Source of the DNA: Lytechinus pictus
Taxonomy: Eukaryota; Echinodermata; Echinoidea; Temnopleuroida; Toxopneustidae
Assembly: GCF_037042905.1 (NCBI RefSeq)
Contig: NC_087262.1
Location: 4,612,001-4,676,000 of the forward strand
DNA length: 64,000 nt
Reading direction: 5' to 3'
Shown: in pieces, positions 45,106 through 58,400 of the stretch
Layout: each line of letters begins with the position of its first letter
Position numbering within the stretch: the stretch's first letter is position 1
Notes under the pieces: model-generated
What the model saw: only the letters and a program-made list of their open reading frames with translations
The model's database searches: none
Told to the model about the DNA's origin: nothing
Made by a program: the position numbers and the translations under genes

Positions 45106-45472
45106 TAGTGTAGTAGGTTTCACGGTACACCATGTATCTTTCTTGGGCAAGTGTTGGTCCTGAAAAGGACCACCCAATCTCGACGTTTCGACAAGTGTGT
45201 TCTTGTCGTCTTCAGGAGAATGAGCAAAGTTTGTAAAAGCCTTATATCCTCTGTCAAAGTGCCGTATGCAGAGACATGTACCCTGCAAGATACCGTGCAT
45301 ACGGCACTTTGACAGAGTATGAAAAAAAATTTATAAGGCCTGCTTTTACAAACTTTGCTCATTCTCCTGAAGATGACAAGAACACACAAAACGTCGAGAT
45401 TGGGTGGTCCTTTTCAGGGCCAACGCTTGCCAAAGAAAGATACATGGTGTACCGTGAAACCTACTACACTAT
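45106..45472. mobile_element. Fold-back element inside the first unit of the array
   Basis: Arms of about 175 bp begin TAGTGTAGTAGGTTTCACGG and end in its complement. They include CTTTGACAGAG / CTCTGTCAAAG at the inner ends. Arms differ at few sites. Confidence 0.9.
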
Positions 45473-46958
45473 TCTTCTTCGCCATGGAAACCTTCAGAAG
45501 TTCTAATACTTTATCTTATCTTCTTCCCATAATCATTTACCAGTCTATGTTTAGTTTAATCATGTCCATGGTTTAATTGATGCTCATACAAAGAAGTTAT
45601 AAACCTTGGCATCGAGTATTTATATTGTCTTAGTTGTTGCTATTGTGACGTGCAGCTATCACGTCTGGAAGTCATCAGTTTCTTCTAAATGTCAAACGGA
45701 AGAGATTACAGGTTTTATAGTAGGATATCGAGGAGGAAGGAAGAGGAATATTACACCCCGAGGAATGGAAATCATTGTTTGTTAGCTCTAACCCTCGATA
45801 TCAACGATGAGCTCCAGAATTTTTTTTCAAGGCATCTATATGGAAAAAAAAGTTTTGATAATGGTTTATAATGCAAGTCTATTGCAAGTCTGAAAAGAAA
45901 TAAAGAAAATTAGGTATATATCTTCCCCTTATATCTTCCATCTAATATCCAATTCGTTATCCCCCCCCCCCTTCCCACAGTCCTTTACCTGTAGCTTATA
46001 TTTTTGTTTACATTATACACTCAAAAATTAGTTATAAACCTCTGCATATTAAATAAATGTTCTTGTTGCTATTGTGACGTGCAAACTATCACGTCGAGAA
46101 GCCATCACGAGTTTCTTACAAACGTCAAGCGGAAAAGATTCGAGGGAAGGAGGAAGGAAGACGAATATTACACTCCGAGGAATGGAGATCATCGTTTGTT
46201 AGCCCTAACCCTTAACATCACCGATGAGCTCCATAATTTTTTTTCAAGGCATCTAAGAAGAAAAAAAGATTTACATGATTTATAATGTAAGTTTTTTTGC
46301 AGGTCTGAAAAAAAGTAAAGGAAAATAGGTAAATCTCGTTTTAATTGTCTTCCATCTAATGTCAAATTCTTTATCTTATCCGCCTCCCCTTAATCGTAAT
46401 TACCTGCCTGTCTGCGTTTATCTTATACACTTACAAACCTTGGCATTATAATTTCATATTGTCTTGTTGCTATTGTGACGTGCAAACTTTCACGTCATGG
46501 AAGTCATCAGTTTCTTATAAACGTGAAACGGAAAAGATTAGAGGGTCAAAAGGGAAATCGAGGAGGAAGGAAAATGAATATTACACCCCGACGGGTGGAA
46601 ATCATTGTTTGTTATCCCTAATCCTTAACATCACCGATGAGCTCCGGAATCCTCGTTTTCAAGGCATCTATGGACAAAATAATAGTTTTGATATCGTTTA
46701 TAATGCAAGTCTATTGCAAGTCTGAAAAAATAAAGAATATTACATGTAGGTATATATCGTATATAATTGTCGTATTTTCCCCTTATATCTTCAATCTAAT
46801 ATCCAATTCTTTATCTTATCCCTCTTCCCATGGTCCTTTGCCTGTGGCTTTGTGTTTACATTATGCACTCACAAATTAGTTAGAAACCTTTGCATATAAA
46901 TAAATTGTCTTGTTGCTATTGTGACGTGCAAACTATCACGTCTGGAAGTCATCAGTTT

Positions 46959-47082
46959 CTTAGGACCCCATTGGAAATAAACCTTTCGGCTTTCATGGGC
47001 TATCCTGTCAAGGTATTCTTCAATTTCATTGAAATCACCTGTGATATTCTTGACGAATAAAATCAATCAATCAATCAAACGC
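46959..47082 (+). mobile_element. 3' end of a non-LTR retrotransposon inside the fourth array unit
   Basis: GGACCCCATTGGAAATAAAC, then GGGCTATCCTGTCAAGGTA, then an AATCAATCAATCAATC tail. Truncated 5' ends with short repeat tails are typical of LINE insertions. It interrupts the unit between TCAGTTTCTTA and CGCCAAACTG. Confidence 0.65.
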
Positions 47083-47235
47083 CAAACTGAAGCGATTACA
47101 GCTATAGCTAGGTTTTATATTAGGAAATCGGGGAGGAAGGAAGATGAATATTACTCTCCCAGGAATGGAAGTCAGAGCTCCACAATCCCCCTTTTCAGTG
47201 CATCTATGAAAAGATATAGTTTTGGCATGGTTTAA

Positions 47236-50200
47236 TGGAGTTTTGTTTGTTTGTTTGTTTTATTTCTGTCATAAAAAATACATAACAATATATATACATG
47301 TAAAGTGATACAAGGAGTAACATATACATACATAATAAAATAAATTCTAAACATTGATTAAAAAAAATAATAATTGAAAGTTAAAAGATCAAACTTAAGA
47401 CAAAAGACGGTTGGATAACCCATATTCAGCTGCACCAATTAAATGTGCGGCTGGTCTTCCATTGGGACCAAATAAGAGAGAGAGATAGTCATAGGGAGAG
47501 GAACATGAGAACAGAAAAGAAAAGACAAAAGAGGGAAAGGAAGGAAGAAAGAAAAGAAAAGGAGAAGAAAAAAAAAGAAGGAAAGGAGAGAAAAAAAATC
47601 ACTATCAGTTTGCTTACTCCCACCCGACTACCCCCTCCCCCAGAAGAAAAAAAAAATCAATGTCTCAAATTTGACAACGCTGATCTAAAAGAATTTAAGG
47701 TCATACAATGACGAATATTATCTGGGATACAACTTAGTCCCTCTATAGAAAAATGTGCGTTTGCAATAATTAGTTCTGGGTTTGGAGAGGATTAATGTAT
47801 GATTGAGCGATTAAAGTAGCACAATGAACCCCCCCCCAAAAAAAAAAAAAAAAATGAGGGGGCACAACATGGTGTATGTGTGTGACAAAATTTCTTGAAA
47901 GTCTCGAGTGAACAAAGCGGGAGAGTAAAAATGTGATCTTTCCAAAATGAAAATCATTTTTTTGTGGTAGATTTTAACATAGTATACGGAAGATAGCATC
48001 AAACCGCTTTTTTCACTATTCTCCTTTTCTCTATATTCGCAAATTGACTGTTAATTCTCAGGCGTCTAAGTTTGTTTCAATTCTTTAATACTATTGAATT
48101 TGTTTTCCTGTCCACTTTGAAACGAAAACAAATATCAGGTAATAGCATGTGACGAGGCCACAAACTAAAGACAATTGGACCAAATACTGACCCTGCGGAA
48201 CACCAAGACACGATATAAATACCATTAACTCAATATCATAGAACGAAATTTTCACTATTATTACATATTCTGGAGAAAAAAAATATCAGCTTAAAATGCG
48301 GGCCATTTAATATGATTTGGTTTGATATATATTGGCGATGATTGGAGATCAAAGTTCGAGATGAGAAGATGATGCATATTTAAGAACGACTTTAAGAATA
48401 GGGTGCTTGCATGGTGTTGAAAGAGACTAGGTCGAAAATGAGGTCGAGATCTTTGTACTTTTTTGTTTTGAAAGGCAACTGATCATATTTTGCATCGTTA
48501 TCAGACAACAGCTTGTGAAATGACGCCTCTTTAGGATATTATGTTGTAATTAATCTCCGATTAACCTGCCAATTAACCTGCCTATAGGCTTACATTGATA
48601 ATCAATATATATGGTTACGTCACTTGCGTAAATTTCAACCATAATTGCGTCTAAATCAAGAAAGACCACACATTTTGATGGCGCTCCATCCATCACACGA
48701 AAAATAGCAATATCTCATTGAATCAAATAAGCTTAATTGTCATTTCTATTTCTAATGTCTATTTTTAAAGAGGGTTCAGGTAAATTACATACGGCGTACG
48801 GGGGATTCACCCCCCCCCCCCCATATAGTCGCAAAGGAGCTGATCGAGCGAGCAAACAAAAAATAGATTTTGATTAAAACCGATTTTAACATAATATCCA
48901 GGGGAAACGTGATCGTATTTAACCCTTTTTACTTCTATATGTATTTCCTTCCTCTTTTATTTTCCTTTGGCTTTTATTTTTTTCTTGGTCATATGGAACC
49001 TTTGGGGCCAGGTGCCCATAAGCCCCCACCCCCTATTCGTCAGTGCCTACCAGCATAACAGAAGAGTTACTTGTCATAATGCTTGTAGTATTGCTAGAAC
49101 TTGTTCGAAATACCATCTGATCTACCCATGGACCAACTAGTCTGACAGAGTAGTAGGTCCATGATCAAACACACTGGCGACCCACAATCGTATATTGTCT
49201 ATGATATAAAAAATAATAAACCTTTATATACAGAGAGAACGATGGGACAGTTTTCACGTAAAAATTAAGGTCATTGACTTTAAAAACCAATTATACTTGT
49301 TAACCACAGGGGCCGCGGAAGCAAGGGGGCTGGGGGGCTTCAGCCCCCCCCCCCCATTTCTTTTCAAAAACAGTGTACAAAAAACGTAAAACGTAAAAAA
49401 AAAAGACCATATGATTGTGATTTTTTGCATGGTCACCCCCCCCCCCCACTGGCATGACTGCCGGCGTGACTGGTAACGTCTTGGTATTTCCATGGACCTA
49501 CTATGGTATTTCTCACCCGACTTTGTTTGAGTTGGCAAATTACCAACTAGTGTTTTCGTGCCAATCATTAGATAAAGACTCTGTTTGGGTTCCACGACCT
49601 TGCAGAAATGTCTTTCCTATCCCCTTTAAAGGAGGTTTGATACTTTCCAATAGAGTTCGAAAATATTTAAAACGACGACACTAATCGTATAAACTGGCCG
49701 AAAGGTTTATTTTGAGGGTGATTTTTTTTCAAAATACCAACAATAAGTTGCTTAACTGAGGTGTGGTGTACGGGGTTGATTTCTACCTAATAGCGACCTA
49801 TAGCCCCCTGAAATACTTGACCTGAAAAATTATATAGGCCTACACCACCCTTATTGCCAACCATTGCCAAAAATCAGACTTCTCCATCATTTAAGTGTCT
49901 TTGGTAGTAGTCATGGTAATACTGACGTATAATGCCTAGATGGGGATGGGGGCGTTTTGGGAACTGGGTTCTCCCCCCCCCACCCCCCCCCCAAAAAAGA
50001 CTTCAACAATTTTTTTTTTAAATAGAAAAACGGAGAAGGAGAAAGGGGAAGACAAGAAATTGGGGCAGACAGATGAAATATTATATAATTTTCTGAATAA
50101 TATGAAATCAGTCACAAAATTGAATTTTCACTTCAAAGGGGTTATTTTTTTGCTCGCTCGCGACTCAGAGTCCTCTGAAATTTCGTCCGATACCCCACGT

Positions 50201-52124
50201 CGTGTCCCTCATTATCCTTCTCCACTGTGGTAAAACTAAGATTGGTATATTTTACGTCATTATCATTTGGCAATCCAATGTAATCACCAAGGATTTTGAA
50301 ACTGTTTTGCAATTTCTGCTCCTGCGCCTCGCCTTCTTTCAATTGGAGATATTTTTTGACTCACACGATATAATGCCCATAAAAGGACATCGATCGGTAC
50401 ACTGATGAGTAAAAATTTAGTTATCAGATCACAAAATATTTTGCATGATATAAAGTTTCCAACACGGTTAACGAAATATTATGCAAAGAATTTTGATACG
50501 AACTTGACCAAATGAAATTAATGAGACCGAATGAAATATTCCATTTGAGTGACAATAATTAACAAAATCCAAGTTTACATATCGTGATCATACTTGATTA
50601 AACAATAAAGAACCTTTTTGTGTTCCATATCATTCATGAATCATATAGTTCATTAAGTAAAAATATCTTAAGCATTGATGCAACAGCCATTTCATATAAA
50701 ATATTACACAACTATTAAATGTGCATTGTTTACACTTTGGGTAACATTGTTTAAAGGAGTTTTTTCCTGCATTAATTGTTGCAAAAGATGCCAATATGTC
50801 ATTTACCGCATATTGTGAAATAATTCTAAACAAGATATTTGGAAGTTTGCGATAGACGGGTTTATTTCCCAACAGCACGTGACCGGTTCGTCACGCATAG
50901 CGGGCGATTTATTAAAGTTATTAAACATTGTTTTTTAACAGTAAGCAATATTTGAAAGGGTGAACACTCTAAATTCCAAGGATTTAAAATAAATCCAGAT
51001 CGGCTGTGAATAGTGACCAGCCGAATAGTAGATTTAGACTTAAACCTTGTTTTTAAATATAAATCTAAAAGATTTAAATTTAAATCTTTTGAGATTTAAA
51101 AATTAATCCTTAAGATTTAAAATAAATTCAAAATTCGGAATGGGAATGTAAAGTGAATGTCTTAAAACTGCGTTTCTTAACATTTCAAACAGTGTTTTCT
51201 ACGGTGTCAAACAAATAGCTTTACAAAAACTCACAATTCTCACATTCAGCAAAGGTGAGGTTTAGAACTTGACCATTAAGGGACATAATTGTTAAGTACA
51301 GAATATCCTCATTATCGAAAACAAAGTCCGGTTATTGGTAACACCAAATTTGTGTTTGGGGTAAGATAAATGGACTTTTTTCGGATAAAATCCGGTAGGA
51401 TTCGTGACCATAATACGAGGAAATAGACCGAGAGGACTTCCTCCAGATACGAGGATGAGGGCCACCATCAACACTGCTGTGGGATATGCGGAAGAAGAGA
51501 GAGGAATATAGATAAAAATGAAAGTATAAAGATAAGCAGAAAAAAATTAAAGAACGAGTGAATGATTGACCAAATGAAAGAAAAAGGGTCTAAAATTAAG
51601 GAAAAAAATAATAGAATAGAGTGAAGGAGAATCGAAGGAAAAAAAGTGAAAGAAAGAAAATAAAAAAACGAAAAAACGACAAGAAAACAAAGAAGAATAG
51701 ACAGACAAAAGATGGAAAAGGAAAAAAAGTAAAGTGAAACATAAATGAAAAATTAATGGAATAAATAAAGGATGACAGAAACATATAAAAGAAAGGAAAA
51801 AAACAAGGAAAGAGAAAATTATGTATAGATCGAGAATAGGGGAGCGTGTGAAGATAATGGTACAAGGTATATAGGTTTATGATACAAAGAGGAAGATAAA
51901 ACATCGATTAAAAAAAACGTTTTCTGATTATCTGTGGTAGATTTGGGCAGGGCAACGTTCGTGACAAGACAGGTGAATGCCAGCAACCTCACACCTCAGT
52001 TATCAAAATCAGGATGTCCGGTCATCCCATTTCGATTTCCCCTACTTCCTCCTATAAACCAACTAACACCAACCTACTCAAACCGTTACTGATGAATATC
52101 ACCACCCTCCTGCATGGGGCCCCG
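47236..52124. other. Intergenic, low-complexity and broken repeats, no supported gene
   Basis: TTTG repeats at 47230-47255 and a GAAAAG-rich tract at 47465-47605. C runs occur at 48810-48823, 49344-49355, 49436-49447 and 49971-49992. A hAT-like end (CAGGGGCCGCGGAAGC) at 49309 has no clear partner. An ATTTAAATC-rich palindromic patch lies at 51040-51130, and a purine-rich GAAAAA tract at 51480-51905. Confidence 0.45.
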
Positions 52125-52262
52125 TTTTCATAAAACTTGTTATAGTAACAAATTTGCATCAACAGTGAAAAGCTACTGAAATCGTTCAATCTGATTGGGT
52201 GATAGTAAATTGGTTAGAGATATCGTTCATTTGTTATTATAACCATGGACCTACTTATAATA
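52125..52262. mobile_element. MITE of the TTTCATAAAACTTGTTATAATAAC family, right end worn
   Basis: Starts CCGTTTTCATAAAACTTG and ends near TTGTTATTATAACCATGG, with internal CAATCTGATTGGGTGATAGT. Confidence 0.65.
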
Positions 52263-52590
52263 GCTCTATACGAAACGGATCCATGATGCCGAAGTCACAC
52301 CAACGAAACCGACTCCAGACCGATCAAAGATAATACGTTATTTTGAATGGTATTATATATCGGTCGGTTTGGGGTCAGCTTCGTGAGTGTGACTGTAACA
52401 TTTACTATAACCTTTACCATCGGTTTCACCCACTTTCCATGCCACTCATCACACCTATCTTTTGAACGGAGGCGTGTATAGACAGACCATTTTTTTTAAG
52501 TGATTGGAGTCCGGGAATCGAAAGGGGTCACTTGATTAGGACCTACATGGAACGTAACACGGTTTTAATCATTATGGTAACTACAAAGAG

Positions 52591-52790
52591 CTCCGCATAT
52601 GGTCCAGTGGTTAGAGCATTGGACTCATAATTTCAAGGTTGCGAGTTCGATTCCCCACTCTGCCGCTGTCTCCACTTTGATAAAAAGACAAGAGAGTAAT
52701 ATCTGCCGTCTATAACTTCAGCCACTATGACTGATTAACCTAGACGTAAAATGTCTCCTAGGTAATTGGTTATATACCAGCTTGGTGTTT
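52591..52790 (+). mobile_element. tRNA-derived SINE
   Basis: ATGGTCCAGTGGTTAGAGCA (A box) and GCGAGTTCGATTCCCC (B box), then a body to about 52790. The anticodon-loop wording is CTCATAA. The weak stems argue against a functional tRNA. Confidence 0.75.
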
Positions 52791-53907
52791 ACCAGCAAAA
52801 ATCAGTTTGCCGAGTTCCTACGGGAGTTACCAGAAACAGAAACAGAAACAGAAAAAAATACATGTGAAAAACAGTATGTGCAACAGAGCGTTCACTATAA
52901 AGCAAAATGCACAAGCTTATACCGCTCGCTCGATCACTTTCATCTTCTCGCCTTCGTATTCCCTGAAAATTGAACATAATCGTTAAGCTTGCCCCTTCCC
53001 CTTCATGCAGAATAGAAGTCAAAACTTACTGAGTTGTAGTAGTTTAAAATATACACCTTATAGGCTGGTGATTTGCCTTTTTCACCTCACTACACCAGCT
53101 ACCATGAATGCTGGCGCCAATACTTGCATGTTTTAGGCCGAAATGGGGCGTTGCCAGAAACTGAAGTTTATTGTGGTGTTGATGATGATGGTGAAGATGA
53201 TGATGAGGTTAAGGATGGCAAGAAGAGGAAAAATAAATGTCGTTCGCAAATCGAATTTGCCAGAGAAAGCTGAATAATTACTCGTCAAGATGCTTATTAC
53301 GCCTTTAAAAATCTGACAGCTAGTCAATTAGAACAATATATATTTCTACAAAAAAATGGGCACTAAATTCAAAGCATGAGGCACTTCCAATTTAAAGGGA
53401 AGTCATAATATACAATTTTCCCCAAGGGAGGGGCATGTAAATTCCTCCTCTGCCCCCCCCCCCCCCCGCCTCTAGATTCGCACTAAACTTTTCCTCATCA
53501 GGATTGGTTTCGAAGGTAATAAAAACTCTATCAAAGTTAGAACTCGACTCTCCGCTTTCTAAATCCGCCAACGCGCACGTTGCACTTTTTGTGGTCTCAA
53601 TTTCTGCACACACCTTGGACACTCATTTCCCTGCAGACACTACTCTCATTATCACGTGCTTTTTTGCAGTCATCTAAAAACCTGGAAGACCAAAATTACC
53701 GCAGACAAACTTGAAAACTTGAACTTTCTGGATAGTTTTACTCACAATATCTTTTGAGCCCATATTTGAGACCATCGCTTCAAAAGGAGAATCATACTTT
53801 CCAAGTGACGTCGTCCAGTCGTCACCTTTCTATCCAAATTTGTTCTCAGCTGTTGAACCGCGGATAGTTTAAACGACGTCAACACCCATACGTCGTCGAA
53901 TCCGATC
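52791..53907. other. Upstream flank of the secreted TIL-like gene
   Basis: A GAAACAGAAACAGAAACAG short repeat at 52832-52855, a GATGATGATGGTGAAGATG patch at 53179-53207 and a C run at 53453-53467. No exon recognised. Confidence 0.4.
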
Positions 53908-53914
53908 TATAAAA
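53908..53914 (+). promoter_or_regulatory. TATA box of the secreted TIL-like gene
   Basis: TATAAAA lies 99 bp before the start codon at 54013. A start site about 30 bp downstream would leave a 5' UTR of roughly 70 nt, with no ATG between the box and the Kozak ATG. The other three genes show no comparable box. Confidence 0.65.
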
Positions 53915-54012
53915 ACATTCACGTCTCTGTTTTCTTCATTCTTCTATCCATATAAATATCCTTTCTCCAATTTTGAAGAGCATTTTCAACAAAAGAACTC
54001 CATTCTGCCGCC

Positions 54013-55412
54013 ATGGATTTGTACGCGTGTTTGTGCTCTACTATATCTCTTCTGTTCTGTCTCATCACAGTAGGCGAATGCTACACGATGCCCATATTCG
54101 GTAAGTCTGGAATATTTACATGTTATTTCCAAGAGAAACAACAAAAAAGTATAAACTTATTTCCTCTGAAAAATCAAGACACTATTTCACCATGGACTTA
54201 ACTACAATTTTCGTTTGTGAAGAAGAGGACAATCATTTTCTTTCGACCAAATGCCACTATTTTTGCCGGCAACTAATCATTAATGACATAAGTGTTTCAT
54301 ATTGTCAAAATGATTATTTCATTTTTCATTTTATTGATTTCTTTATCCATATAAAAAATTAATTAAGAAAATACAACCAAAAAAAAGTAAAACAAATTTT
54401 ATCTAACAATAAAAACAAAGAACAAAGTTGTATTGTCCATAACGATTTAAGAAGGCTGCGGGGGTTGCCACTATAAGCTTAGCTTGGCTGCGTGGCAACC
54501 CCGTATAGCATTCCATAACTTATTATATTTGCTTTAAAAGTCATTATTGATATTTAGTTAGTGAAATTGGTAATGAATCCTCGCTCGATGCCCTATGGTT
54601 GTGGGAGGGGCAAGTCAGATACGGGAGATGATCTTTAAAGTAGTGAGAAAAAAAATAGGTGGAAAAGAAGACGAAAATAAAGAAAGACTACTTTTTGAGT
54701 CTGAATGCAAAAGTGTTAATCTGGTCCCTAACGACACACATCTCAACGCGAGACGATGTCACTCCTTTTAAAGTGAGAATCTTTTAAAGTGGATTTAACC
54801 TTTTTTGGAGTGAAAAAAAAAAATGTGCACAGTTCACTCTTGAATGATCTATAATGCACTCTATAAGGATTACCAGTTCACTCCAAAGAGATTGGTCCAT
54901 AATATCACTCCGAGGGGTGAGTGAGAATGGATTAGATTTGCTCTTTTGCATTTAGAGCCAGGGTTTATACCCTAAAAGGGGGAGTTTATCATGAAGAAAA
55001 GTTTGTTGTAAAAATAGCAGAAAAATAAATATTGGCGAAGCCGTGAAGTTTTGAGAAAAATCATGCATTAAAGATTAAGAAAGTTATTAGAATTTTAAGT
55101 TTAGGATTTTTTTTAAAGTTTGTGATGACTTTTGTGTATTGATATACTGAAGGTATAATAAAACCCATTTTCAAGTTTCTGAGAAAATAATATTTTATTG
55201 TTTGCCATACTATATGTTGGAAAGTTGCTCGCATATGACGTCACAAATTTAATAATCAGAATTCTAATAACTTTTTTTTATACTTTGATGGATTTTCCTA
55301 AAACCTTTGGCAATATTTATTATTTTTTCTGATATTTTTACAATAATAATGTTTTAAGGTTATGTTTATTATTGTATTTAGGCTCAATATGATTGTGTTT
55401 TGTCCTTTTCTA

Positions 55413-55443
<31 letters not shown>

Positions 55444-58400
55444 CTCATACTACCTTTAAGAGCGCTAAGAGACTTAACTGTAATTTGCGCTATATAAAAA
55501 TTGAGTATTATTAGTGTTACTATTATTATAATCTTTTTGTCAAAACTTTGACAACTTCCCCATTAAATGAGAAAAAATTACGTCAGAATTTGGCTTTCTC
55601 GTCCCCTAAAGTAACGCTGATCCTGAGTAAAGATTCATTCAGTTATTCCGCACAAGACGTCATTCGATTCGTAGGTTTCACAATATCATCTGTTGTAAGG
55701 AACATGTCACTGTCGTCTGACACAATCATGATAGGCCATTATAACTAAATTTAGTATGATTGATATGAAATATTGGTAAAAATTTCAATCATGATTTGTT
55801 TACCCTCCAAAATGTATGTCGGTTTGTATTCACCTGTGTACAATTTTCAATCTCATAGGCTATCGTATATGTGTATGTTATTTTGAAATGGTCGGAAATA
55901 TTAGGCCTACATACTTATTTGATATATATTCTCATTGCATCGATAAATACACCTAGGAAGAATGGGCTCTCCGGGCTGAAAATACTCATATGTAAATAAA
56001 TAAAGTAAAATTCACCGGGCAAAACGCTGAAAATTTCATCAAATCTGATAATAAATAACAAAGTTATTATAATATGCACACCTACATGAATATGCAATAG
56101 GTGGGCTGATGATGTCATGTCCCCACTTTCCTTGTTCTTATGTTATTACATGATATCGGAATTCTATTTCATATTTTCATCAGATAATTATCTCCCTTGT
56201 AACACAATAAGTTGTAGTAATGATTATCTTACACATTAAATCAGTTGCAAATCAATTTTTCCATTCTCAGAGGACAGTTTGAATAAACATAATTTCGTAT
56301 GAATAAAATTCAAAAGAAATGCGTATGTGAGGGTGTATGTGTGAGGGTGTGATGGTGGGTGTGTGTGTGTGTGACATCATCTGCTTTATGATTGAATTTT
56401 GTGTACCACCCATGTTGTGCATAATAAGCGTGACTTAAAGATGTCACAACCTTCCAATAGTTATGAACATTTTCAGCGTTTTGATATTTGATAAACTTGT
56501 TTTCGGGGTGGATTTCATAGATAAACGCCAATTGTGACTCAAGGAAACCAATTTTTTACAATGTCCAATGAAATGTCTTTAATTCTTTTAAATCATTTTT
56601 ATTACCAAAATCGCACCTATTTGCTACATTGGAACACAAATCCATGCGGAACATTGACCAATCAACGACGATTTTATTTTCGATAAGAGTAAATAATTGA
56701 TCTGTCAATCATTCAACTTTTAACCAATAGAAATGTCCCCTTCATCCACAGGTAGAACCCGCCCACCGCAACAGTGTCCAATCAACAACGACCTCACATT
56801 CCGAGAGTGCATGCCAGTATGCCAGTCATACACATGCGAGGACGTGCTCAACGAACCACCCTCGGGCTCTTGGCCATGCATTCGAATGTGTGTGAGCGGG
56901 TGGGCGTGTCCAAGGGGGCAGGTCCGCCTCGACGGCTACAAGGACGTGTGCACATCGAGAGACCTGTGCGGAATAACCGAAACGAGCTGTAACTACAAGA
57001 ATGAAGTTGTTCTAGTAAGTAAAATTTGAAAACTTCAACCTATGAACTAAAAAGGTTTTAAACAAACATTGGAGCGCTATTCTATTAAGTTCCTAAGATC
57101 GAACAATCAGCTTCCCATATACACGATTTTGATGCTTGCGTCAGCGATTCTTAAATTGTTATGTAATTCATGACGTTCGATGCTCTATGATGAGTTTCTC
57201 TTGAATGTTTTGACAAATATTGCTTTCACTTAAAAAATAAAAATTAGTTCGGGTCAATGATATATTAGTTTTCTGCAACAAACTGGGGGGGGGGGGGGGA
57301 GGGGGACCGGGTTACATATTAAAGGTCATGGAAAACTAACTACTTTGACAGGTCTAGAAAAAAAATCACGGTGTGAAAATAATGACTTTTGGAAAAAATT
57401 GTTTTAACAAGGCTATTGAATTTCGACCCTGGGAAAACGCTTATCCATTATTCATGAGCTAATATCGGCATGTCCCTATTTCCAAAGGTATAGCAAAAAT
57501 GCTGATATTTATGAATGTTATTATGTGCACATCGAATCAATAAGAATGTATCGAATCATTATCCTTTGGATTAAATCCCTCGTCCTTATTGTACTTTACA
57601 TTTTGGTGTGTGGAGGAGGGTGAAGTATTTGAGTATTTAATAATTAAAACAAGTTTTGAACTGAACTTCACACTAATCATACTATTTTGATTAAAAGGCA
57701 TTAAAAACCCACCGTAGTTTGTAGTTTCATAGTTATTTTAAGTATTTTCATTGTAGGCGCTTTGGGCCTTATGGGAAAAGAGCCGTATAAGTGTATCAAG
57801 TATTATTACACACTTAAAATGTTGGGCAACATACTGTCCACTGTGTTAGGTAATGTATCTTGGTAAAATATTTTGGGCAATTATTATCCAATTGAGCCAA
57901 TTTATTACCCAATTATTAGTTTTTATTACCCAATTTGGACAGATTTTAACCAATAGTTGTGTGGACAGTACTATGTTGCCCAGTGATGGTTAAAAATTGG
58001 GGGTTTTTTTGCCCAATCTTTTCAAGGGGGTATAGTTTGGTATGGTGATAATGAGGAGGGGGTGTCTGGCATGTGTGGGTAACAGTTGGGGGATCTGTTG
58101 CAGCATCCTACTCTTTTCCACATAAAATTTGTTTGAGCCTCCTACCTTTCCCACCTCTATATTCACAGACAGCGTAGCACAATTATAGAGTTTTCTTTAA
58201 AACTTTTGTAATATTCTTTAATAAATTTACATGGTCATTTCAGAATATCGCCAGGTTTATAAAATAATCACTCGCACTGATGGAAGGCGGGAAAGGGGCT
58301 GAACATCTACATGACATCCACCCCCCCCCCCCCGAAAAAAAACAGCGCACGATATTTTTCAATTGCCCCCCCCCCCCTCTTTTGTTATAGGTGTAGTTTG

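Larger units (their letters stand above)
45015..47235. repeat. Array of a ~420-bp tandem unit
   Basis: At least four units with shared landmarks: TATTGTGACGTGCA at about 45643, 46070, 46470 and 46917; GAATATTACACYCCGAGGAA; ATCACCGATGAGCTCC; CTTATATCTTCCATCTAAT. Spacing of 427, 400 and 447 bp shows indels. Weak frames recur in register (EEYYTPRNGNHCL-like) but contain stops, so no gene is called. Confidence 0.8.

Noticed and set aside
46004-46725. Genes in the 420-bp array (93- and 88-codon frames)
   Set aside because: Frames recur because the unit recurs; they are broken by indels between units and have no recognisable domain.
51596-51904. 102-codon Phe-rich frame on the minus strand
   Set aside because: Product of the GAAAAA-rich low-complexity tract, not a membrane protein.
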